Below, one piece after another: positions 1-10,497 of a DNA stretch of 44,430 nt (position 1 is its first letter; the number at the start of each line of letters is the position of its first letter). Source of the stretch: CAVWSM01 sp963798505 (lineage in GTDB: Bacteria; Actinomycetota; Actinomycetes; Jiangellales; Jiangellaceae). Below the pieces are notes generated by a model. That model ran no database searches. It saw only the letters and a list, made by a program, of their open reading frames with translations, and was not told where the DNA came from. Where the stretch lies: contig CAWCTX010000013.1 of assembly GCA_963798505.1 (NCBI GenBank), positions 1 through 44,430 on the forward strand, given 5' to 3'. Position numbers and translations under genes: made by a program.

Positions 1-3000
1 CGGACGCGTTGCCCGCCAGTGCTAGCGACGTCGTCATGCCACGACTGAGCCTGGCTGCTGTGGACGTGGACAAGACCGACGCCGAGCAGTTCTGGCAGGT
101 CGTCAAGCCGACCGTCAAGCAGTCGCGAGCGGGCACCGCGGTCGCCACCGGCAGTGCCGGCGTCGCCAAGGCTGGTCGACGGCATCGCGGAGGTCGCGCT
201 GGACCAGAGCGTGCCGAAGATCGGCGCCCCCGAGGCGTGGGCCCAGGGCTACGCGGCAAGGGCGTCAAGGTGGCGGTCCTCGACACCGGCGTCGACCTGA
301 ACCATCCCGACATCGCGTCGGAGATCGTCGGCCAGCCAGAGCTTCATCGCCGGCGAAGCGGTCCAGGACCGGCCACGGCCACGGCACTCACGTCGCGTCC
401 ACGATCGCGGGCAGCGGCAGCGGCGTCCGGCGGCAAGTACAAGGGCGTGGCGCCGGGCGCCGACCTGCTGGTCGGCAAGGTGATCGCGACGCGGCCTCGG
501 GCCCGTATCGGAGCATCATCGCCGGGATGGAGTGGGCGGTCGCCAGGGCGCCGACGTCGTCAACATGAGCCTCGGAGCCGCGCGCTCGACTTCCCCGGCC
601 CCGACGTCGATCACCAGGCCGTCGACTCGCTCAGCGCGTCACCGGCACCCTCTTCGTCATCGCCGCCGGCAACCCGGGCCCGCCGCAGACGACGCTCGAC
701 ACTCCCGGCGACGCCGACGCGGCGCTCACGGTCGGCGCCGTGGACAAGTCCGACGTCCTGGCGAGCTTCTCCAGCCGCGGGCCCCGCATCGGCGACAGGG
801 CGATCAAGCCCGACATCACCGCCCCCGGCGTCGGTATCGTCGCCGCCCGGGCCGCCGGCACCAGCAGCGGGCGCTCCGCGTCGACGACCACTACACGGCA
901 TGAGCGGCACCTCGATGGCCGCGCCGCATGTCTCGGGCGCCGCTGCGATCCTGGCCCAGGCCACCCGGGCTGGCCCGGGTCAGCGGATCAAGGAGGCGCT
1001 GACCGCGCACTCCAGGCCGTCGGACAGCTACACCGTCTACCAGCAGGGCTACGGCGGCTCGACATCCCCGCCGCGCTCCATGCCACGCTCGAGTGGCAGG
1101 CGCGGCCGACTATCGGCGTCGTCGAGTGGCAGAACGGCACATTCCCAAGGAGACCCGCACCATCACGTTCCGCAACACCGGAACCTCGGACACCACGCTG
1201 CAGGTCGCCGACTCCGTCGAGGACAGCAGCGGCAACCCCGTTGCCGCGGAGGTCGTCACCGTGGCGGGCGCCGGCATGACCGGAAGGCATCTGACGTGCC
1301 GGCCGGCGGAACGGCCGCGGTCACGGTAAGCCTCGACCCGAACGGTTTGGCGGCCGGCGAGTACAGCGGGTACGTCACCGCGACCGCCGCGAGCGGCGAG
1401 TCGGTGCACACGCCGGTCGGATTCTCCAAGGACGTCGAGCGGCACGACGTCACGGTCGCCTTCAAGGACCGTTTCGGGAACACGCCCGGCAACGTCAGCG
1501 TGACGATCCATGGCATGGACAACACCTTCCGGCAGAGGGACACCCTTCACCAACACGGCCAGCCGCACCTACTCGCTGCCGGTCGGCCGTCACTCGATCG
1601 AAGGCGCGCTCTTCAGCCTGGTCCCCGGCGACCCGCGGAGCACGTACGCGGTCGACCTCTTCGCCCTGCCCGAGATCAGCGTCACCGACCAGGGCGAGGC
1701 CCAGACCCTGACGGTCGACGGCACGACCGCGACCGACTTCACCGTCGAGATCACGGGCGAGAAGCGACCGCTGGAGCGGGGTGCGTACATGACGCAGGTC
1801 ACGCGCGACGACGCGCCGGCGGCCACAGCAACGCCCTGGGTCTCGCCGGCCTGCTCAACGGGAGGACGGGGTCGGGGCATCCCCAGTCGAGGCGGCCACC
1901 CATCGGCACGCTGAGGCTGCACACCTTCCTCACGCAGCGCGAGCCGCTGGCCCAGCTCTCGGTGACCAAGCCCGAGCGGGCCAGCATCCCCGCTCACGAT
2001 GCCGGTGCTCGCCCGCGCTTCCAGGGCACGAAGAAGCGCAGCTGGTCGGGGCCGGCACCGGCACGGCCGAGGACTTCGCCGCCGTCGACGCCCAGGGCAA
2101 GGCGGTGCTCATCAGCGCGGCCGACCTGCGTGCCGTCGACGCCCAGGCCCGCAGGGCCGCGGCCGCCGGGGCGGCGTGGCGATGATCGTCGCGCCCACCA
2201 TCCTGTGCCCACTGACCATTGGGTCGGTCGCGGAGGACATCACGATCCCAGTCGTCGACACCAGCCTCGACGGCGGCCAGGAGCTGCTGTCGCTGCTCGG
2301 CACGAGCGCGGTCACCATCGCCTAAAGGGCGTACTCGAGTCGGGCTACACCTACTCGACGCAGCACCTGGAGGAGGCCGGTTCCCCGACAAGCCTGGCCA
2401 AGCCGGCGGCCGACCGGGACTTCGTCAGGATCAAGAACACCTTCCACTCCGACGGCGTCCGGCGCCTGGCCCAGGAGAACCTGAACGCGTGGGCCCGGCC
2501 AGACGGCGTCGTTCCGCGCCGCCCAGTACCTCTACGCGGGCAGGACCGGGACGACTACGTCCTGGCGAGCACGCGTCGACTACCAGCAAGTCGCGTACGC
2601 GAGCACCAAGTACAACTCGCAGATGTTCGGTCCTCCGCGGGAAGTACGACCGGCCGGGAAGACCTTCCAGAAGCACTGGTTGGCCGCCCCATGCGGCTGT
2701 CAGCCGTCGAGCCGACGCCTGCTCCTTCTGCCGCAGCGATACCTGGACACGTACCACGCCCGCCGCGGCGGCGACAGCGAGCCAACGCATCAGCTCCTCA
2801 ACGGGATGATCGCGACGTGGGCGTACTTCCGTAACGGCGCGCAGATCACAGACGTCAGCAAGGTGATGGTCCCCGAGAGGCCGAGTACCGGTTCGTCCTG
2901 GAGGCTCGACCCGAGCCCAGGACTACCGGGCGTCAGCCTCGGCAAGAAGGTGCGCACCGAGTGGAGCTTCACCTCCGCCGCGCCGACCGATGATGGAGGT

Positions 3001-3379
3001 CGAGGGCTGCGAGACGATCCTGCCCAAGCCGACGGTCTGCGAGTCGATGCCGGTGGTCATGGTCGACTACGACGTCCCTGTTGATCGGCTCAACTCGGCG
3101 CAGGCCGGCCAGCCGTTCACGTTCACCGTCGACGCCGCGCGCCCCAAAGGCTGGACCGGCTCGATGGCGATGGCCGGAGCCGAGTATCGGTGTCGTACGA
3201 CGAGGTGCGACGTGGACACCTACCACGGTCGTGCGCCAGGACGAGAACTCGTTCAAGGCACAGCTGACGCACCCGCGCTGGCGAACACTAACGGGTTCGT
3301 GACCCTCAAGGCAGAGGCGTGGGACGCCGACGGCAACCGGACCGTGCAGACCATCACCCGGGCCTACGCACTCAAGTAA
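1..3379 (+). pseudogene. S8 subtilisin-like exoprotease, 5'-truncated and frameshifted
   Basis: A secreted or cell-surface serine protease, as judged from the family. All three catalytic motifs are visible but in different frames: Asp in VLDTGVD (codon 282-284), His in GHGTHVAS (codon 380-382) and Ser in GTSMAAPHVSG (codon 912-914). GGKYKGVAPGADLLVGKV lies between His and Ser, and VVNMSLG and the oxyanion-hole segment FVIAAGNPGP follow. A long C-terminal region of beta-sandwich-like sequence ends in ITRAYALK and TAA at 3377-3379. At least ten frame changes are needed, roughly every 100-250 bases, for example near 172, 255, 337, 372 and 420. The prodomain and signal peptide lie left of the window. 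The catalytic residues and the codon pattern survive despite the breaks, so base-call indels are at least as likely as true gene death. The reconstructed part is about 1,120 residues, usual for large actinobacterial multi-domain subtilases. Confidence 0.85.
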
Positions 3380-3401
3380 CCCATCGGCACAGGCCTATGT
3401 G

Positions 3402-3431
3402 GGACCCCGCGACGTCCACGGCGCGGGGTCC
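3402..3431 (+). terminator. Hairpin terminator after the first subtilase
   Basis: A perfect 10-bp inverted repeat, GGACCCCGCG (3402-3411) and CGCGGGGTCC (3422-3431), with a 10-base loop, starts 23 bases after the protease stop codon. No T-tract follows, which is common for terminators in high-GC actinobacteria. Confidence 0.65.
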
Positions 3432-3592
3432 GCGGAAAGATCTTGCCTCGCCCGCATGTCCAACCTCGGCCGTGTGATTTCGCCTGTCCTCTCGACGCCT
3501 GGACGCCCCTGGGTTGTCGTACGGGCGGCGGATCGGAGGATCTGCGCGTCGCGGGGCCGGCTGCTCAGACACCCAAGCCCTCCCAACTATGT

Positions 3593-6500
3593 TGTTCTTC
3601 CGCGGCCCGACGGAGGGGCGGCGGGGACTAGGTGGAAGCAGGCGCCGGGCCTGGTGCCGGAGTCCGGAGGGCGTTGTCGAGCTGCGCGCGGGAGCTGATC
3701 TCGAGCTTGCGATAGGCGTGGCTCAGGTGCACCTCGACCGTCTTGATGGTGACGAAGAGGGTTTGCGCGATCTCCTTGTTGCTCATCCCGTCGGCCGCCA
3801 GTTGTGCGACGCGTCGTTCGCTGGCGGTGAGTGCGTCGAGTCCGGTCTGGAGGACTTTTCGTGGCCTAGCGCCGGTGGCGGCGATCTCTTCGTTTGCTCG
3901 TCGGGCGAGCCTGAATGCGCCGAGCCTTTGCGCGAGGTCGACGCCCTGCCGGAGGCGCCGGCGTGCTTCGGTGCGTTGGTTCGCTCGGCGGAGCGCGGCG
4001 CCGAGGTCGACGAGGGCGTGCGCGTTCTTGAGCCGTGCTTCTGTGCCCGCGAGCACCTCGACCGCCTCTCGGAGCAGCCCGATGCCCGCCGTGCCGCCCT
4101 CCACCAGGCCGAGCACGCGCAGGCAGGCGCCGATGGCATGCGGATCACCCCAATGTCGAGCGAGCGCCAACTCTTCAGCGGCGAGCGCGCGCGCCTCGTC
4201 GTTCCGATCGAGGAGGCGAAGGCCTTCGGCGGCCCAGCTGCGCCACGGCGCTGTGCCTGGATTGTCGAACGGGAGCAGCCGAACGGTCTCGCCGACTTGG
4301 AGCAGCTCCTCGACTCCCCGCTCGGGGCTTCCGGTCTCGATGCGCACACGGGCGCGGTGGAGCCGAAACCAGACCAGGTGGACCTGGTCGAGCGGTAGCT
4401 GCTCGGAGAAGCCGCCCCGGTCGATGACTCGCGCCGCCTCGTCCGCATCGCCCTGCTCGAGCAGCGCATACGCCAAGAACCCAATGTTGTACGACCAGTG
4501 GAGCAGCCCGCCGTGCGCGACGGAGAGTTCGATCGCCTCCCGCAGATCGGCGACCGCTGCTCGAAGATCGCCGCGATCCGTCTGACACGCACCGCGCCGA
4601 CATCAACAGAAACGCGACGTTGAAGATGTCCCCGCGCCGGCGGGCCTGGGCGATCGCCTGGTTGAAGGCCGGGACTACTTCATCGAGCACCCCCGATCGG
4701 AATAGCGTCACCACCGCGTACAAGAACGCGATCGGGCTGCTAGCCAACAGGTTCCCGGACGCGAGCGAGCGGCGGGCGAGGCCGATTGTGAGTTCGCGGT
4801 GCTGCCCCAGCCGGTACTCGTAGTGGGCGATCGTGGCGAGCAGGATCTCGCTGCCGAGACCTCCGTGCAATGCGTCCAGGTCAAGCTCGCCGATCGCCGC
4901 CTCGGCGATGGGGTAGGTCCGCGGGTTCCACCACGCCGAGCTGATCAGCTCCGCCACCAGCAGCTCGTAGAGGTCCGGATCGTGTTCCCGGTCGACCTCG
5001 TCTAGCGCCCGCTGAAAGACCGCAAGAGCATCCGCGATCCGGTCGGTGAACCAGAGAGCACGGCCCAGCTCGAGGCTGACCTGGCCGCGCCGCCCGGGGT
5101 CGGCGAGCAGCTCCAGACCGGCCCGCAGGTGGTTGACCGCAGCCGGGCCGTTCGTCCGCCGCTCCGCAAGACCGAGCTCGACCAGCACCTCAGCCCGCGC
5201 GGCCGGATCAAGCTGCTCCTCCAGCGCACGGGCCAGAATACCCGACCGCTGCCTCGGCTGCGCCCTGGGCCAGTGAACGCGCGGCCGCTTGGCGAAGGGT
5301 CGAGACCACGAACTGGTCGGCCCGCGGGGTGACGCGGAGGAGGTGGCCCGCCGCGCTCTCCGGCAGGGCGCCGGCCTGTAGCAGCAGTTCGGCGGCAGTG
5401 CGGTGCGCGGCATCTCGTTCAACCACATCCAGCGTCTCGTAGACGGCGCTGCGGACGACTGGGTGGAAGAACTCCAGCGGATCCTCACGCCGCAGGAGAT
5501 CCAGCCGACGAGTGCGGCAGCAGCCGCACCAAGCTCATCTGCCGCCACGCCGGCCAGCGCGGCCGCGTGGCGCAGCGCGGTCCCGTCGCCCAGGACCGAA
5601 GCCGCGCGGAGCAGGGCAAGCGCCTGCGGCGGCAGCCGAGCGAGGCGCAGCCCGACAACCCGAGAAACACCCTGTCCCCCGATGTCCAGCAGTCGCGCCG
5701 CGTGCTCGGCGGTCGGGCTGGTTCCCTCCCGCGCAACCGCATCGAGCACCGCGCCGACGAACAGCGGGTTACCGCCGGTCGCCGTTTGGAGGGCGGCGCA
5801 GTAGGCCTCGTCCGGGCTCGAGCCCGTACAGCTCGCGCGCGAGCACGCCGATCGAGGCACGCCCCAGCGGTTCGAGGCGAATCGCGGCGACTTCCGGGTC
5901 GGCGACCAACTCCGCGACAAGTGCAGGATCGCGGCCCTCCCCCTCCGGCGGCCGGGTCGCCGCGACCACCAGCAGCGGCACCCCCTCCAGCCTGCGGGTC
6001 AGATAGAGCAGCCACCGCAACGACGCGGTGTCCGCCCAGTGCAGATCATCTATCGCCAGAAGCGTCGGCTGCTGAAAGGCCACATTGGCCGCCAGCCAGT
6101 ACAGGCCGTGCAGGACCGCAAAAGAGCCCTCCCCGGGCGGGTCCTGCGAACCGGCGGGTGGCGAGGCCCCGAACAGCGCCTCGACGAGCCGGCCGGCCCC
6201 GAGAGCAGCTCCGCGCGGAGATCCGGAGCAGCCGACGCGAGCAGCGGCTCGAACAGCTGCCGGACGATCCCAAAAGCAAACTCGCCCTCGAACTCGCCGC
6301 CACGGGCTACGAGCACCCGCATCCCCGCCGAGCCGGCAATGGCGCGCGCCTCGCCAAGCAGGCGGGTCTTACCGATGCCGGCACCCCCCTCGATGACCAC
6401 GAACCGCCCACCACCGAGCCGCGCCGCGCCGGCCAGCGCCCGCAGCGCCGCAACCTGCGCCTCGCGCTCCAGAAGCAAGCCGGCGGCTCCGCCCGAACGA

Positions 6501-6602
6501 AACACACCCGCCGTCACCATCACGACCAATCCACAAAACCCCGCAGAACCAACAGCTTAGAGGCGAACTCAGGGTCAACCCCGACGCGAAGCGCGCCCGT
6601 CC
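3593..6602. repeat. 3-kb duplicated block, copy A
   Basis: This block is a diverged direct copy of 10971-13980. Similarity starts abruptly at TGTTCTTCCGCGGCCCGACG and runs through the whole LuxR-type regulator. It continues about 70 bases past the start-codon end to a shared CCCCGACGCG...GCCCGTCC element. The two blocks come out the same length (about 3,010 bp) although copy A carries several single-base indels, alternating plus and minus. The flanking sequences are unrelated and no terminal inverted repeat or target-site duplication was seen, so this is a segmental or tandem-type duplication with genes now lying between the copies. Confidence 0.8.
3628..6529 (-). pseudogene. AAA-ATPase/LuxR-type regulator, frameshifted copy
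   Basis: A cytoplasmic signal-transduction ATPase with C-terminal LuxR DNA-binding helix-turn-helix (LAL/MalT-like), the diverged twin of the intact gene at 11009-13909. Walker A (GGAGIGKTRLL), Walker B (LLAIDDLHWAD), the TPR-like middle and the LuxR HTH (SNKEIAQTLFVTIKTVEVHL) are all present but in alternating frames. Comparison with the intact copy places single-base indels near 6190 (deletion), 5820 (insertion), 5500 (deletion), 5232 (insertion) and 4590 (insertion). A stop codon sits just ahead of the last restored frame. The protein ends in the same PAPGPAPAST tail as its twin. It could be a true decaying paralogue or an intact gene with sequencing indels. Conserved sequence upstream of the start in both copies includes a TANNNT hexamer (TAAGCT here, TAGACT in the twin). 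Confidence 0.85.
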
Positions 6603-6939
6603 AAGGCCAGCCTTGGGGCGAGATGATCGCATTTCGCACCGCTCACGGGGCTCCACCACTAGGTGCACCAGTGACGTCAGCGGCTCTGAACGGCTGCTCA
6701 TCCTGCCCGCAGCGGGGGATCACTACCCTCCCTCGTCGCCGCGGCCGAGGCGGCACCGGCGAAGAGACCGCGAGTAGCCCCTGCATCGCGACCATGCGCG
6801 AGGAGGACCAATGGCACCCGACAGGCGCGCAAGGCCGGACGAGTCCCGTCCTCGCCACGCTGTTCCAGTGACTGACGAACCTCGATCCCAGAAGCCACCC
6901 ATGCCTGCCAACGAAAAGAATGAAAGAAAGGGGAACGAC
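6603..6939. other. Divergent intergenic region
   Basis: A 337-base gap between the divergent LuxR-type regulator (minus) and the SDR gene (plus). It must hold the SDR promoter. No convincing -35/-10 pair, palindromic operator or RNA gene was seen. A Shine-Dalgarno-like GAAAGGGG lies at 6927-6934 just before the SDR start. Confidence 0.5.
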
Positions 6940-7737
6940 ATGCTGCTGGAGAACAAGAAGGCTGTGATTTACGGAGGCGGTGGTGCAGTCGGTGGGGCGG
7001 TTGCGCGTGCCTTTGCTCGAGAGGGCGCGACGGTCTACCTGGCTGGGCGAACTCTCGCATCGCTGGACCTGGTGGCTCAGGAAATCTCTGCAGAAGGTGG
7101 GAAGGCGGAGACTGCGGAAGTCGACGTCATGGACGAGAGCGCAGTCGACAGCCACGCCGACGCCGTGTCGGCGAGCGCGGGCGGCATCGACATCGCACTC
7201 AATGCCGTTGGCATCGCTCATGTCCAGGGCATTCCGTTCGCGGAGTTGCCTTTCGAGGACTACACACACCCGATCACGGCCTACGCGCGAATGAATTTCC
7301 TCACTGCGAAGGCTGTTGCGCGGCACATGGCAAGCCAGGGCTCCGGCGTGATTCTTCTGCTCGCCCCAGGACCGGGCGCGCGGTTGTCCGGTCAGGGGTT
7401 CCTGGGAAACGGCGTTGCCGCCGCCGCCGTCGAGGCGCTTTCGCGCATCCTGGCAGGGGAACTCGGCCCCAGCGGCATTCGCGTGAATTGCCTGAGGCCA
7501 CATGCCATTCCGGAATCGGTGGCGACCTCGCACACGCGCCAGCTCTTCAATGGCATGGCAGGGCTATCCGGACTGACCATGGAGTCCTGGCTGTCGGGAC
7601 TCGCGGGCACCACATTGCTGGGGCGCCTTCCAACGCTCGCCGAAGTGGCCAACCATGCCGCCTTCGTGGCATCCGATCGCGCGGGCGCGATGACCGGCGC
7701 CGTCGTCAACCTGACGAACGGCGCGCTCGTGGATTAG
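6940..7737 (+). CDS. SDR-fold oxidoreductase-like protein lacking the YxxxK pair
   Basis: Short-chain dehydrogenase/reductase fold, 265 residues. The N-terminus has a beta strand and glycine-rich cofactor loop (AVIYGGGGAVGGAVARAFA) and the AGRT turn; NAVGI lies where NNAG normally sits. The C-terminal GIRVNCLRP segment is typical of the family. The start at 6940 is chosen because GAAAGGGG lies six bases upstream and the fold begins at once; an upstream in-frame codon would add a disordered leader. The usual catalytic YxxxK, which should align in the stretch GNGVAAAAVEALSRIL, reads N...A, and the preceding Ser region is LLLAPGPGARLSG. Cofactor binding is therefore plausible, but classical SDR catalysis is not. 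The gene is followed by a hairpin terminator and is probably monocistronic. The substrate is unknown. Confidence 0.8.
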   Translation: MLLENKKAVIYGGGGAVGGAVARAFAREGATVYLAGRTLASLDLVAQEISAEGGKAETAEVDVMDESAVDSHADAVSASAGGIDIALNAVGIAHVQGIPFAELPFEDYTHPITAYARMNFLTAKAVARHMASQGSGVILLLAPGPGARLSGQGFLGNGVAAAAVEALSRILAGELGPSGIRVNCLRPHAIPESVATSHTRQLFNGMAGLSGLTMESWLSGLAGTTLLGRLPTLAEVANHAAFVASDRAGAMTGAVVNLTNGALVD

Positions 7738-7749
7738 CTCAAGAACAGC

Positions 7750-7778
7750 GGTCAGATGCCTTAGGAAGGAGTCTGACC
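7750..7778 (+). terminator. Hairpin terminator after the SDR gene
   Basis: A two-part stem: GGTCAGA (7750-7756) pairs perfectly with TCTGACC (7772-7778), and inside it CCTT pairs with AAGG around an AGG loop. It begins 13 bases after the SDR stop and has no T-tract. Confidence 0.6.
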
Positions 7779-7928
7779 GACGTCCTCGTCCAAGACCATC
7801 AACGACGGGTCGTCCGCACTGCACCACGTGAGGGAATGCTCTGATCCCTTCCGATTCTTATCTCGAAGCATCTGGGAGAGGTCTTGCACTCGCCGGCGGC
7901 GTCGGCCCAAATGCTGGGAGGAACGTGA

Positions 7929-8819
7929 ATGACTGAGCATCCCAACCCAGAGCCGAGTGGCTCTCCGACTCTCGAGAAGCAGCCAGTCTTTCTCGTCACT
8001 GGCGCGACAGGTAACGCCGGCGGGGCTGTGGTTCGAGCGCTCGCTGCCGACGGTCGACGTGTCCGCGCCCTCGTGCAACAGCGTTCCGAGTCAGATGGCT
8101 GGTCGCCAGGAGTGGAGCCGGTCGTGGGGGACCTCAATCGACCGGAGACGCTGCGTTCGGCGTTCAGCGATGTAGAGGCCGTGTTCATGCTGAGCGGCTA
8201 CGACCACCTGCCAGTAACGCTCGAAGAAATGCGGCGAGCAGGTGTCGCACGCATTGTCCTGCTTTCGAGTTCGGCGGCGCCCAGCGGCGATACGACTAAC
8301 GCCGTCGCCCGGACCCACATCCTTTCCGAGCGGGCGGTGCGGGCGTCACGCCTTGCGTGGACGTTTCTGCGGCCGAACAGCTTCATGTCGAACACCTTCC
8401 GCTGGATCGCACAGGTCCGGTCTGGCGATGTCGTTCGTCTGCCGTTCGCGGATGTCCGCGTCGCCACGATCGATCCGGATGATCTCGGGGCAGTTGCTGC
8501 CGTCGCTCTGACCTCCAGGGACCACGAGGGGCGCGCGTACCGCCTGAGCGGTCCCGAATCGCTGCTTCCCGAGGAGCAGGTGCACATCATCGGGGAGGTG
8601 ATCGGTCGTGACCTTCGCTTCGACCCCCAGTCGAATGAGGAGGCGAAAGCCGAGATGAGCGCGCGCATGCCTGCCGAGTATGTGGATGCCTTCTTCCGGT
8701 TCTTCGGAGACGGCGAACTCGACGAGTCACAGGTTCTTCCCACGGTCGAGGAGATCACCGGGCGCAAGCCGCGCGCGTTCGCGCAGTGGGCCCGGGAGCA
8801 CGCGGAGGCTCTCCTCTAG
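7929..8819 (+). CDS. NmrA-like NAD(P)-binding protein
   Basis: Atypical SDR of the NmrA/NAD(P)H-binding group, 296 residues. The Rossmann motif FLVTGATGNAGGAVVRAL lies at about residues 21-38. GDLNRPETLRSAF and EAVFMLSG follow, as in NmrA-type proteins and azoreductase-like quinone reductases, then VLLSSSAA and FLRPNSFM. These proteins bind NAD(P) and act as redox sensors or as reductases of quinones, sugars or azo compounds; which applies here cannot be told. Start ATG has GGGAGG at 7917-7922, spaced six bases. The stop codon overlaps the GTG start of the next gene (TAGTG at 8817-8821), suggesting a co-transcribed run with the membrane protein and the RhtA-like exporter. Confidence 0.85.
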   Translation: MTEHPNPEPSGSPTLEKQPVFLVTGATGNAGGAVVRALAADGRRVRALVQQRSESDGWSPGVEPVVGDLNRPETLRSAFSDVEAVFMLSGYDHLPVTLEEMRRAGVARIVLLSSSAAPSGDTTNAVARTHILSERAVRASRLAWTFLRPNSFMSNTFRWIAQVRSGDVVRLPFADVRVATIDPDDLGAVAAVALTSRDHEGRAYRLSGPESLLPEEQVHIIGEVIGRDLRFDPQSNEEAKAEMSARMPAEYVDAFFRFFGDGELDESQVLPTVEEITGRKPRAFAQWAREHAEALL

Positions 8820-9582
8820 TGGCGAGGCAGGAGCACGTGGGCGACGGCGCCCGGGCAGATGTCGACCGGGCTTCTGTGCTGTCTGTCTTGACGACAGAGC
8901 ACTTCACCCTGCAGTCGGCCCGAGCCTCGACGATCGGTGAGAGCTCCGCGCGGGCGTACCTGTATGTCGGCGCGGTATCGAGTGCGCTCATCGCTCTGGG
9001 CTTCATCGGTCAGGCCTCAGAGTTCGGAGCCGAATTCGATGCGTTCGCGCTCGTCGTGCTCCCAACCGTCTATCTCCTCGGCCTCTTCACCTTCGTGAGA
9101 CTCGTGCAGACCTCCATGGAAGACCTGTTCTACGGTCGGGCGATCAACCGTATCCGCAGCTACTACCTGCAGTTGCTGGGCGATGACTCGGGCTACCTCC
9201 TGCTCGGCGGCCACGACGATGTCTACGGGGTGCTCGCGAACATGGGTATCACCAAGCCGTCGCGATGGCAGCTCTATCTCACCCTGGCGACGATGATCGC
9301 CGTACTGAACTCTGTCGTCGGCGGCACGACGATCGCGTTGCAGCCTCGCAGATCGCCGCACCGCCCGTGGTTGCTGTCCTCGTCGGCGCAGCGGCACTCG
9401 CCGCGTCCATCGCTGGACACCGCACCATGCAAACGAAGACCCACGTGTCGACGCGCGAGTCGACCACGGCGTGGTTCCCCTCTCCTGCTCGGCAGGAGCC
9501 AGCAGCCAGCACGCAAGAGTCTGGCCAGGATCTCGCCAAGGCGGCCAACGATGCCAAACGCGTAGGCCGCAATCGTCAATGA
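8819..9582 (+). CDS. Four-helix membrane protein, uncharacterised TEH family, frameshifted
   Basis: I do not recognise a named family. The protein starts with a soluble helix (LTTEHFTLQSARASTIGE), then two hydrophobic segments around AYLYVGAVSSALIALGFIG and ALVVLPTVYLLGLFTFVRLV. A conserved GRAINRIRSYYLQLL stretch follows, and a second hydrophobic pair near the C-terminus. A frame change near 9340 joins GGTTIA to PVVAVLVGAAALAASIAG; the frame then runs to TGA at 9580-9582. It is clearly related to the protein at 38698-39378: TEH, the first transmembrane pair, ALLVLP/ALVVLP, RL and NR(I/L)R..YL.L align. GTG 8819 overlaps the previous stop, and the 3' end overlaps the RhtA-like gene as ATGA, so translation is probably coupled to the exporter. 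The size and layout recall two-helix effector proteins, but I see no partner that would support that. Confidence 0.65.
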
Positions 9583-10497
9583 AGAAGTTGATGCGAGCGA
9601 TGGTGCTGGACCGCTTTCGTCCACCGCATGTGCTGAAGCCGGTGCCTGCTCGTTTGTCACCCGTGTCGCTGGTTCTGATCGGCATCCTCTCGGTGCAGTT
9701 CGGCGCGGCGGTCTCGAAGGGGCTGTTCGACGAGATCCCGCCCGTCGGGATGGTGCTGCTGCGACTCCTCACGAGTTCGCTGATCCTGCTCGCCTTCGCC
9801 CGCGCCCGGCTGGCTGGCCGCACCGCGGCAGACTGGCGACCGGTGTTGGCGCTCGGGCTGGCGCTGGCTGCGATGAACTGGGCGTTCTACGAATCCTTCG
9901 CCCGGATCCCGCTCGGAGTGGCGGTGACCATCGAGTTCGTCGGCCCATTGGCGCTCGCGGCCGTGGGCAGCCGCCGCCCGCGCGACCTGATGTGGGTCGG
10001 TCTCGCCGCGCTGGGCATCGCCCTGTTCGGCGCCGGGCCAACCAAGGTCGATGCCCTCGGGTTCGGCCTGGCACTACTCGCGGGCGGCTGCTGGGCGCTG
10101 TACATCGTCACCGACGGCGGCCACTGGCCGCCGCTGGGCCGGCGTCGACGGGCTGGCGGTGGCCAGCATGGCCGCGACCCTTGCCATCGCGCCGTTCGCC
10201 GTGGCTACGGCCGGCGCGCACCTGCTCGAGCCACGCCTGCTGATGCTGGGCGCTCTGGTCGGATTGCTCAGCTCGGTGATCCCCTACAGCCTCGAGATGG
10301 CCGCCCTGCGCACCCTCACGCCCCGGGTGTTCGGCATCTTGATGAGCCTCGAACCGGCCGCCGCGGCGCTGGTGGCTGCCGTCCTCCTCCGCGAGTGGCT
10401 CACCCCACTGCAACTGCTCGCGATAGCCTGCGTGACCGCGGCCAGCGCGGGCGCCACTCGCGCGACGTCGGCCCGCGACGCCATCCCCGGCGACTAG
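9579..10497 (+). CDS. EamA/RhtA-like exporter, one frameshift
   Basis: Drug/metabolite-transporter superfamily permease of about 305 residues, with ten predicted helices in two EamA repeats, at the inner membrane. VQFGAAVSKGLFD, PVGMVLLRLL and FYESFARIPLGVAVTIEFVGPLALA match the RhtA (threonine/homoserine exporter) branch, and the second repeat contains LGALVGLLSSVIPYSLEMAALR and SLEPAAAALVAAVLL. One frame change near 10130, in a G/C-rich run, separates WALYIVTDGG from the second half; both halves are otherwise normal, so a base-call indel is likely. The ATG start overlaps the preceding stop as ATGA (9579-9582), and this overlap decides the start. Exported amino acid or metabolite unknown. 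The stop (TAG, 10495-10497) lies in the palindrome CTAG shared with the convergent gene. Confidence 0.8.

Noticed and set aside
5567..6871. Plus-strand open frame of about 430 codons
   Set aside because: Arg/Pro/Ala-rich antisense of the LuxR-type regulator, with no protein-like segments.
8819..9582. SLATT-type two-helix anti-phage effector
   Set aside because: General size and helix layout invite the idea, but no nucleotide cyclase, SLOG or other defence partner is nearby and the sequence resemblance is not convincing.
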